Shown here piece after piece: positions 41,762 through 47,585 of a stretch of 47,585 nt of DNA. The notes beneath the pieces were generated by a model. The model ran no database searches and was not told the origin of the DNA. It saw only the letters and a list, made by a program, of their open reading frames with translations. The first letter of the stretch is position 1; each line of letters starts with the position of its first letter. The position numbers and the translations under genes were made by a program. Source of the stretch: Gammaproteobacteria bacterium (GTDB lineage: Bacteria > Pseudomonadota > Gammaproteobacteria > Pseudomonadales > Pseudohongiellaceae); the NCBI GenBank assembly GCA_030831125.1, contig JAURLQ010000047.1, positions 1 to 47,585 on the forward strand. The letters are read 5' to 3'.

Positions 41762-42685
41762 ATGTTCAACAAACTGAAAACACTCACAACCATTGCAGCA
41801 CTCACCACCTGCTCATACGGTTTTGCCGCAGAAGGCAGCTTCCAGGCAGGTGGTCCGCTGGGCACCATAAACGAATCCGGTGTGGCCACACCCATGTCTT
41901 CCAACGTCAAGGTGTATGGCAGCTTCCGTTTTGCCGAAAGCTGCACCTTCGACCCGCAACGCAACCTGATACTGGCCATGAACGCCGGTATCGGCAATGA
42001 ACTGCAGGAAAACGACGGCTATGTATCCCTGATCAATCCCGATGGCAGCGTCCACACTGCCAAGTGGATAGGTGCTACCCGCGATGGTCTGACCCTTCAC
42101 CATCCACTGGGCAGCGCTATCAGCAATGGCGTGCTGTATACCGTAGACGGCATCATGCTGCGCTCCTTTGATCTGGCTACCGGTCGCCCGCTGAATGCAT
42201 TTGAAGTTACCGGCGCCTCTTTTCTCAACGGCATTGGTGTCACCGAAGACGGCACAGCCTACATCTCCAACACACGCCCGCCCGAGCGCATCTACAAGGT
42301 AACAGCCGATGGTGATGTTTCAGTGTTCGTAGATGGCTCTCCCCTGAGCACCCCCAATGGCGTGGCAATCGATCTGGATGGCAACGTGGTGGTTGTGAAC
42401 ATCGCCACCAATGATGTGCTGACCTTCAATCCCTCAGGCGATCTGATCCTGACGGAACATGCCGTGGAAGGCGGTAACGATGGACTGGTGATAGCTGAAG
42501 ATGGCACCAAGTATGTGAGTAGTGTGCGTTTTGGCAGTGTTTCACGCATCCGCCCCGGCCAGCCAGCTGAAGTGATTGCCTCGGGAATTCCGAGCGCCGC
42601 TTCCATGTGCTACGACTCGGTACAGAAACAGCTGGTCATTCCGATGAACCCGAATGACGCGCTGGCCTTCATTCCGTTGCAATAA
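41762..42685 (+). CDS. Exported SMP-30/gluconolactonase-like beta-propeller
   Basis: A 307-residue protein with a signal peptide ending near GFAAEG. Propeller repeats are evident: GLTLHHPLGSAISNGVLYTV, FLNGIGVTEDGTAYISNTRP, STPNGVAIDLDGNVVVVNIA and GGNDGLVIAEDGTKYVSSVR, with NGV/NGI/NDGL positions where the SMP-30 family binds a divalent metal. These proteins act as lactonases or binding proteins; an activity towards sugar or other lactones is possible. AAGGATG lies before the ATG. The gene is alone, and its terminator hairpin has been split by a MITE-like element. Confidence 0.83.
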   Translation: MFNKLKTLTTIAALTTCSYGFAAEGSFQAGGPLGTINESGVATPMSSNVKVYGSFRFAESCTFDPQRNLILAMNAGIGNELQENDGYVSLINPDGSVHTAKWIGATRDGLTLHHPLGSAISNGVLYTVDGIMLRSFDLATGRPLNAFEVTGASFLNGIGVTEDGTAYISNTRPPERIYKVTADGDVSVFVDGSPLSTPNGVAIDLDGNVVVVNIATNDVLTFNPSGDLILTEHAVEGGNDGLVIAEDGTKYVSSVRFGSVSRIRPGQPAEVIASGIPSAASMCYDSVQKQLVIPMNPNDALAFIPLQ

Positions 42686-42689
42686 AATC

Positions 42690-42887
42690 ATCCGGAGGTA
42701 GTGTCTCAGTTTGAATTATGGGAGATTCTTGCTGAGGCTGGATTGCAGTAATAGCTTGAGCGACCGTCTGCGGCAGGGAGCCGCAGTCGAGCCCCCATGG
42801 ATGGGTTCACGGCGTGTCGCGAAAACTATTACTGCAATCCAGCCAAATTTGATGGTCATTTTTCAAACTGAGACACTTACTCCGGAT
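42690..42887. terminator. Hairpin split by element insertion
   Basis: ATCCGGAG (42690-42697) and CTCCGGAT (42880-42887) would form an 8-bp stem with loop GTA if the 180-bp element between them is removed along with one TA copy. This would be a hairpin just after the SMP-30-like gene stop. Confidence 0.65.
42699..42879. repeat. MITE-like inverted-repeat element, type I without inner module
   Basis: About 181 bp between TA dinucleotides. The ends (GTGTCTCAGTTTGAA on the left, its complement on the right) and an inner perfect 19-bp pair (42736-42754, 42826-42844: GGCTGGATTGCAGTAATAG) define a long hairpin. The core (42760-42820) matches the 40579 element (CGACCGTCTGCGGCAGGG; CCGCAGTCGAGCCCCCA), with the module of about 83 bp absent at the point between GGCAGGG and GCCGCAG. 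Confidence 0.78.
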
Positions 42888-42901
42888 AGTGATAATTGAC
42901 A

Positions 42902-43019
42902 GACACCCACATATGATCAAGTGGCAGCCGGCCTACCAGGGTGAGCTCAACTCACTCGCTCCCGCTCTTCGCCTGACTCACCCTGCTTTGGCCTTGTAAA
43001 CCTTTGCAGTGTGGGTGTC
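42902..43019. repeat. Inverted repeat with GACACCCACA ends
   Basis: Ten-base perfect inverted ends (42902-42911, 43010-43019) enclose about 98 bases that hold a second imperfect pair around CAGGGTGAG and GACTCACCCTG. It looks like a further small hairpin element, unrelated in sequence to the MITE-like element next to it. No coding frame. Confidence 0.5.
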
Positions 43020-43041
43020 ATGACATGGTTCTGTGCCAAAT

Positions 43042-43069
43042 AAAAAGCCCCGCAATTGCGGGGCTTTTT
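43042..43069. terminator. Bidirectional Rho-independent terminator
   Basis: A 12-bp stem (AAAAAGCCCCGC with its complement, loop AATT) has A and T runs on both sides. It serves mainly the metallo-beta-lactamase-fold gene on the minus strand, ending 17 bases before that gene's stop codon. Confidence 0.92.
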
Positions 43070-43086
43070 CATTTCAGCTCATTCAA

Positions 43087-43977
43087 CTATTCATAGGCAC
43101 GCTGTGCTGCCTGCTCCAGAGCATCTTCCCTGCCGAGGCCGGGATACATCACTTTCATTTTGGCAGCCAGCTCTTCCCAGGTGGGAGATGTCTGGCGCGC
43201 CATTCTGAAGGCACCGATATATTCACGGATGAAATTCAGTACCTGTGGATCGTTGGCAGTGCCTCTGGCCTGATGGCCGGCCACTACGATTTCAGGCCCC
43301 AGTGCTGCAATCCTGTCGAGTGTTTCATACAGTGGAGCAGTATCGGCCGGTGGACGCAGATGGGAATTGAAAATGATGTCGCCGGTTACTGCTGCCTTGA
43401 TGGCAGGAATCCAGACAAAGGAATTTCCTGCGCCATCAAGCCCGATCTGTTCACCCGTAATGAGGAACTCATGGCCTTCCAGCATCATCTTTGGTTCGCT
43501 CAGTGCCTCGGGCAGAATGGGCTCCTCGCCCGGCAGTTCATCACCATAGGTGGGATACCAGAAATTACGGCGACCGGGCCATGAAGTAATCATGCGCTCT
43601 CTTACTTCAGGCAGCGCCACATAGCGGGCATCAGGGAAGGCTTCCAGAATGGCAGCCACCCCGAGGAAATGATCCGGGTGGGCATGGGTACTGTAGATGG
43701 TGGTCAGTTCCGTGCCAGTGGACCTGATCAGCTCCACCACTTCGTTGGCCGGGGTTTTGAGAAACTGCGGGTCAATCAACATGGCTTCCCGTTCACCATA
43801 GACCACGGTTGAAGTGACCGCATAGCCGTAGGCATCGGAAGTGTAGACAGATAGTGTCAGCGGGGAATCGGGGCCTGTGCTGGTAACTACATTCTGGGCC
43901 AGAGTGACAGTGGAAAACACTGACATCAGACCTGCAGCAAGCAAGCCCAGTAAGCGTGGATTCATGTTGTTTAGCAT
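43087..43977 (-). CDS. Exported metallo-beta-lactamase-fold hydrolase
   Basis: A 296-residue exported protein from the ATG at 43977, with an ideal AAGGAG eight bases before it; the longer frame to 44079 is not needed. A signal peptide (LLGLLAAGLMSVFSTVTLAQ) is clear. The metal motif is YSTHAHPDHFLG (HxHxDH), a further His is in VVAGHQARG, and the Asp in AAVTGDIIFNSH. The VVYGEREAMLIDPQ strand is typical. Such enzymes hydrolyse esters, lactones or thioesters with zinc or iron; substrate unknown. It is alone, with a strong terminator downstream and a repeat element upstream. Confidence 0.88.
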   Translation of the reverse strand: MLNNMNPRLLGLLAAGLMSVFSTVTLAQNVVTSTGPDSPLTLSVYTSDAYGYAVTSTVVYGEREAMLIDPQFLKTPANEVVELIRSTGTELTTIYSTHAHPDHFLGVAAILEAFPDARYVALPEVRERMITSWPGRRNFWYPTYGDELPGEEPILPEALSEPKMMLEGHEFLITGEQIGLDGAGNSFVWIPAIKAAVTGDIIFNSHLRPPADTAPLYETLDRIAALGPEIVVAGHQARGTANDPQVLNFIREYIGAFRMARQTSPTWEELAAKMKVMYPGLGREDALEQAAQRAYE

Positions 43978-44421
43978 GTTTTTCTCCTTTTTCTTATTGT
44001 TGAAACAAGCCGGATAGCAGAGCGGCAGATAATACCCAGCCTGAAGTGGAAAAGGGAATGATCGGTGGTTTACTTGCACCGAATATGACGATTGTTCACA
44101 GAATCATGCTGCAAGCCCGAAATCAAAGGTAACCCTCTCGGACTGGTGGGCATGAGTTTCACAGACCGTGCAGCGACTGTCGCCAGCAGGGGTGGAACAA
44201 GGCGCATTGCAAGCGCAGCTTGCAGCATTGTGGAACGACACCCGCCTTGCGGGTGGCTGGACCCGCTTGCGGGCTGGCGTCAAGCCTACACGGATGTATT
44301 TACGACGTGTCGCAGCATGGAATGTGGAACTCATGCCCATTCATCGAATTTTCAGGCTACGTTCCTTCATAAACCTGATCATGAATCCTGCGATTGTTAA
44401 TCGGTACTGCTATGCCCCCTT
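43978..44421. other. Intergenic region filled mainly by a repeat element
   Basis: This 444-base gap between two minus-strand genes holds the upstream region of the metallo-beta-lactamase-fold gene (43978-44110), where I see no clear -10 box, and the repeat at 44148-44388. Open frames in it belong to the repeat and are not counted as genes. Confidence 0.6.
44148..44388. repeat. MITE-like inverted-repeat element, type II with inner module
   Basis: The inner arms GGGCATGAGTTTCACA (44148-44163) and TGTGGAACTCATGCCC (44323-44338) match with one mismatch and continue as a longer imperfect hairpin (GCGACTGTCG against CGACGTGTCGC). Sequence to about 44388 (TTCAGGCTACGTTCCTTCAT) is also shared with the copy at 47368-47528, in reverse orientation. 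At the hairpin tip is the module (about 44191-44272, from GGTGGAACAA to GCTTGCGGG), also found in the element at 40579 although its flanks differ. No transposase is inside. Confidence 0.78.
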
Positions 44422-46152
44422 TTATTTGCAGATATCCACTACACAGATGGAATCCAGTGTCCGGTTTTCAGGTGGCACTTCCATGCCCCGAGCCACCATC
44501 ACTTCGCGGATATAGGCAGCAGTTTCGGGATGGACTTCTGCAGACTGCACGCCAACCCGTACCAGTCCATCGGCATAATCAATGGCCTGCCACGTGGCTC
44601 CCAGCAATCGATGCAGGGAATCGCGGCTGCCATAGTCGCGAATTCCGGGATCAGCACCAGCATCAATCAGCATTCTGGCCACTTCGGTTCTGCCCTTGTG
44701 TGCTGCGCCCATCAGCGCTGTGCGCCCGTCCTCGATGTCCTGGTCGTTTACCTGGTTACCGAGCTCAAGGAGCAGACGAATGGTTTCAAGATTGGCTTCT
44801 TCAGACCATTCGAAAGTAACACCCTGCACCCAGGCAATACCCGATGCCACCATCAGGGGAGTAACACCATCTGTAGTTTTGATATTCGGGTCGGCGCCGT
44901 ATTCCAGCAGCAGTTTCATCAAATCAAGATCGCTGGACTGCGCAGCACGCAGAAATGGTGTAGCGCCTTCTTCACGCAACCACTGATGGGTAAAGATGGT
45001 GCGGGTTTCAGTGCTTGAGTTCATGCGCAGGTTGGGATCAGCCCCGGCTTCCAGCAGCGCCCTGATAAAGTCCAGATGGTCCATGTCGGGCTTGCGGGTT
45101 GGATAGTCGCCACCTTCAATGTTGCGGTTGTCGGTAGCAATGTACAGCGGATTCCATCCCCCTTCGTTGGCAATATTCGGATCGGCTCCGTTTTCGAGGA
45201 GATACATGCCAATCTGATAGAACCTGTTCTGTGTGGCGGTCAGCAAGGGTGACCACCCGTATTCACTAATCTGGTTTACATCAGCACCGGCTTCCACCAA
45301 CACCTTTACGCTTTCCAGATCATTTTCACGCACGGCAAAATGCAGTGCTGCCAGGCCGCCCCACTGTTTGCGCGGTGATGGTTGTACAGGATTTTCCTGT
45401 TCACGAACAAAGTCTTCCAGCAGGTTTTCCGGAATTCGTGCCAGCACTTCTTCGCGTGAACGTGGCGAACCATCGTTTACATCCACGGCATCATCACTGA
45501 TTCTGCCGAAACCCCGGTTATCAAAGGCTTCACGAATACGATCCCGCGCAGTTGGCGCGAGATAGGGATTGCGTCCCGGGCGTGTTGTTCCCGATGTGGC
45601 CGCAATCTGTGCCCCATTGGCCAACAGCAAGCGCACTGCATCTGCATTTCTGTTGGCTGCCGCCCACATCAGCGCATTGGTACCCCGCAGGTTCTCCACA
45701 GCGTCAATATCAGCACCGTTATCCAGCAGCACCTGCAGTGTTGCCAGATCACCGGTACGCGCCGCCATCATAAGCGGTGTTTCACCATTGCTCATGGTCT
45801 TGTTTACGGAAGCACCGGCATCCAGCAGCAATCCGGTGATCGCGGAATTGCCGTTCTGCACGGCAAGGATGAGAGGGCTAATGCCTTCACGATTGGTCGC
45901 ATCAGGGTTGGCACCGGCATCAAGTATCTGTTTTGCAATAGCCTCATTTTCGTAATACACGGCCCATTGCAGGGGTAATGAACCATCGCGGTCGGGCTGG
46001 TTTACATCCAGTTCACGACGCAGCAAGGTGCGTACAAGATCTTCATCGCCATTCATGATGGCGGTACTCAGCTCACTCTGGGAAAAAACAGGTAAAGACA
46101 CCAGCAAAGCGGCCGACACCACACATGCCAGGACTAATTTGTTTAGCAACAT
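44422..46152 (-). CDS. Exported ankyrin-repeat protein
   Basis: A 576-residue protein with a signal peptide ending near PVFSQS and AAGGGGG upstream of the ATG. At least nine ankyrin repeats are visible: GSLPLQWAVYYENEAIAKQI, GISPLILAVQNGNSAITGLL, GETPLMMAARTGDLATLQVL, TNALMWAAANRNADAVRLLL, then after an insert (about 180-260) GGLAALHFAVRENDLESVKV, GWSPLLTATQNR, GWNPLYIATDNR, GATPFLRAAQSSDLDLMKLL and RTALMGAAHKGRTEVARML. Such periplasmic repeat proteins bind partners; none is known here. Two Cys near the C-terminus (SICVVDICK) may form a disulphide. Confidence 0.92.
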   Translation of the reverse strand: MLLNKLVLACVVSAALLVSLPVFSQSELSTAIMNGDEDLVRTLLRRELDVNQPDRDGSLPLQWAVYYENEAIAKQILDAGANPDATNREGISPLILAVQNGNSAITGLLLDAGASVNKTMSNGETPLMMAARTGDLATLQVLLDNGADIDAVENLRGTNALMWAAANRNADAVRLLLANGAQIAATSGTTRPGRNPYLAPTARDRIREAFDNRGFGRISDDAVDVNDGSPRSREEVLARIPENLLEDFVREQENPVQPSPRKQWGGLAALHFAVRENDLESVKVLVEAGADVNQISEYGWSPLLTATQNRFYQIGMYLLENGADPNIANEGGWNPLYIATDNRNIEGGDYPTRKPDMDHLDFIRALLEAGADPNLRMNSSTETRTIFTHQWLREEGATPFLRAAQSSDLDLMKLLLEYGADPNIKTTDGVTPLMVASGIAWVQGVTFEWSEEANLETIRLLLELGNQVNDQDIEDGRTALMGAAHKGRTEVARMLIDAGADPGIRDYGSRDSLHRLLGATWQAIDYADGLVRVGVQSAEVHPETAAYIREVMVARGMEVPPENRTLDSICVVDICK

Positions 46153-46366
46153 GGACTATCCCCCTTCTTGGATGAAAGCCAGCCTAATCAGTAATTTGGT
46201 AAATACTGTGCACTACACACTTTGATTTGATTCAGCACAAATACACACTGATTTATCTTCGGCTCCACAGGAACTTTCCATGAATAGCGGGCTGACACTT
46301 CGTTCAGCTACCCGGCTATACTTGGTACCAGAAACCACAACCCGGGCTTTAGCTCCGGAGTGAGAA

Positions 46367-47269
46367 ATGATGAATCCACGCCAGATTTTTACCTGCATAG
46401 CCCTGTTCTGTATGTCCCTGCTCTGCACGGCCACACTGCAGGCACAGATACTCCGTCCTGTAATCACAGACGATGCCATCCCGGTTGAGTTGATTAGCCC
46501 TGTTGCCTCCGACGGCTTTGCCGGTGAGGCTTTTTTGCGCAAACCGCCCGGCAGTGGCCCTTTCCCGGCCGTGATTCTGGTGCATGGTGGTGCGCCCCGC
46601 TGGGATACCACAACCCTGCGCGACTATGCCGTGCATACCCATGCCACCCGTTTTCTTGCTGCAGGCTACGTGGTGGTGGCCATTACCCGGCGTGATCTGG
46701 ACCTCAATCTGCCTTTCGGACAGGAGCCCGCTCCTGTGAAAGATGCCGTGGCCATCTTCGATTATGTGCAGACCCTGCCCTATGTTGATGCCAGCAGTGT
46801 ATTTGTACGTGGCACCAGTGTGGGCGGATATCTGACATTGGAGGTGGCAGCCACAAGGGCTGATGAAGTGGCTGCCATCATGGTGGAAGAACCTTTCTCC
46901 TTTCCATTCGTCGGCATTTCTGCACGCGATCCCTCAGCAGCAGCGAACACCAGCAAGCTGGAAAAGGTCACGGTCCCGGTGCTGCATGTACGGGGCGACC
47001 AGACCCGCAACATCAACGATTTCAACCGCGATGTGTTACTGCCCGCCGTGGAAGCACTGCATTTGAACTATGAAGTGCTGACCTATCCCGGTGAGTTGCA
47101 TTCCTTTGCCTTTTACGACAACGAGGAAAGAACCCTGCGTCCGGATGTATCGCTGGAAGTGTTCCGTGAAATTGATGATTTCTTCCGGCTCTATTCAAAC
47201 GTGCAACCAGTACCGGTGGATCCTGCACTGGTACAGTACGAACAGGTCGGTTGGGGAGGTACAGAATAG
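46367..47269 (+). CDS. Exported alpha/beta hydrolase (peptidase S9-like fold)
   Basis: A 300-residue exported hydrolase. Signal peptide: ALFCMSLLCTATLQAQ. The core has AVILVHGGAPRWD, YVVVAITRRDLDL, the nucleophile elbow RGTSVGGYL (Ser), Asp in HVRGDQTRN and His in GELHSFAFYDNEE, the order of a Ser-Asp-His esterase or dipeptidyl-peptidase-like enzyme. GGAG lies seven bases before the first of two neighbouring ATGs. It stands alone after the divergent ankyrin gene, with which it may share control. The substrate is unknown. Confidence 0.87.
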   Translation: MMNPRQIFTCIALFCMSLLCTATLQAQILRPVITDDAIPVELISPVASDGFAGEAFLRKPPGSGPFPAVILVHGGAPRWDTTTLRDYAVHTHATRFLAAGYVVVAITRRDLDLNLPFGQEPAPVKDAVAIFDYVQTLPYVDASSVFVRGTSVGGYLTLEVAATRADEVAAIMVEEPFSFPFVGISARDPSAAANTSKLEKVTVPVLHVRGDQTRNINDFNRDVLLPAVEALHLNYEVLTYPGELHSFAFYDNEERTLRPDVSLEVFREIDDFFRLYSNVQPVPVDPALVQYEQVGWGGTE

Positions 47270-47270
47270 G

Positions 47271-47360
47271 GAATCAAGGGGTCAGAGTACTTGATTCTGC
47301 TTTCGTGAATTTGTACCAGCAATCAAATTGGAAGAATCAAGTACTCTGACCCCTTGATTC
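47271..47360. repeat. Long perfect hairpin with GTCAGAGT arms
   Basis: The arms at 47271-47298 and 47333-47360 are 28-bp perfect inverted repeats (starting GAATCAAGGGGTCAGAGTAC) around a 34-base loop. It starts two bases after the hydrolase stop codon and may also end its transcript. The GGGGTCAGAGT core recalls hairpins linked with Y1 (REP-associated) transposases; none is in the window. Confidence 0.78.
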
Positions 47361-47367
47361 GATTCCG

Positions 47368-47528
47368 GATTCATAACCAGGTTTCTGAAGGAACGTAGCC
47401 TGAAAGTTCGATTACTGGACATGAATTCCACAGGCCATGCTGCGACACGCCGTAAATACATCCGTGTAGGCTTGACGCCAGCATCCCTGCTGGCGACAGT
47501 CGCTGCCCGGCCTGTGAAACTCATGTCC
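47368..47528. repeat. MITE-like inverted-repeat element, type II without inner module
   Basis: The inner arms GGACATGAATTCCACAGGCC (47417-47436) and GGCCTGTGAAACTCATGTCC (47509-47528) match with two mismatches. The tip is a GCCAGCA / TGCTGGC hairpin (47477-47493). Sequence matches the 44148-44388 copy in reverse orientation, from GGATTCAT to the end, except that the module of about 83 bp at the tip is missing. Confidence 0.78.
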
Positions 47529-47585
47529 TTCAGCCTAAGTGGCACAGCAATGCCTGTCAGCCCCCATTTCTGATGTGATCCTGAC

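Larger units (their letters stand above)
47270..47585. other. Right-end intergenic region, two repeats
   Basis: The last 316 bases hold a 28-bp perfect inverted repeat (47271-47360) and a type II repeat element (47368-47528). The final 57 bases contain no identifiable feature. Confidence 0.6.

Noticed and set aside
44092-44515. Overlapping frames rich in Arg/His within the 44148 element
   Set aside because: They are products of the repeat's palindromes; similar frames appear in the copies at 40579 and 47368 on either strand.

Overview
The window looks like chromosomal DNA of a heterotrophic marine-type gammaproteobacterium, possibly a relative of Pseudohongiella or the OM182 group (inferred). 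The signs are class I PurE, a sigma/DUF3619-like/DUF3106 block, a TonB receptor, an excess of exported oxidoreductases, Tat substrates and alpha/beta hydrolases, and base composition near half G+C. TGA, TAA and TAG all end intact genes, so the standard bacterial code applies. No phage, plasmid, CRISPR, tRNA or rRNA feature was seen. About 45 genes are called.

Layout. 0-7.6 kb (minus strand): a DUF5916 outer-membrane-type protein cut by the window edge; an M14 peptidase lipoprotein overlapping a damaged L,D-transpeptidase gene; an ECF sigma factor with small partners (DUF3619-like, DUF3106); and a DUF3237 gene coupled to an exported S24-like protein. 7.7-13.2 kb: dienelactone hydrolase, 2-hydroxyacid dehydrogenase, DUF3429 protein, triheme cytochrome c and a SIMPL protein. 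13.2-19 kb: two members of an uncharacterised exported family (one with DUF6152), two genes both truncated at a shared junction near 14.94 kb, a prepilin, and an adenylate/guanylate cyclase broken by one missing base. 19-27.4 kb: small lipoprotein, carotenoid oxygenase, Tat dienelactone hydrolase, PQQ-propeller cytochrome with DUF2272 partner, and a FecR-domain protein with Gly-Asn-Ser repeats. 28-31 kb: a two-TM potassium channel, then a TPP riboswitch controlling a TonB-dependent receptor, so probably thiamin or precursor uptake. 31-37 kb: aromatic/aspartate aminotransferase and a minus-strand run of beta-propeller, RelA/SpoT-TPR protein, PurK, PurE and DUF2452. 37-40.5 kb: intradiol dioxygenase, 2-hydroxyacid dehydrogenase, dienelactone hydrolase and TetR regulator, an aromatic ring-cleavage module. 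40.8-47.3 kb: glycosyltransferase, SMP-30-like propeller, metallo-beta-lactamase-fold protein, ankyrin protein and alpha/beta hydrolase, separated by repeats.

Many genes suit oxidation and hydrolysis of aromatic, alcohol or lactone substrates at or outside the cytoplasmic membrane. Three dienelactone hydrolases, two D-2-hydroxyacid dehydrogenases, one ring-cleaving dioxygenase, two exported c-type cytochromes and several exported beta-propellers occur within 47 kb.

The most unusual content is repetitive and decaying DNA. At least three repeat types fill the gaps: GCGC-rich REP-like hairpins at gene ends, long hairpins with GTCAGAGT arms, and inverted-repeat elements of 160-260 bp. The last group has two flank families, and each family has one copy with and one copy without the same roughly 83 bp module at the hairpin tip. 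One element sits at a TA in the loop of what was an intact hairpin. Three genes carry single-base lesions (transpeptidase, cyclase, FecR protein); whether these are real or sequencing errors cannot be decided from this sequence.
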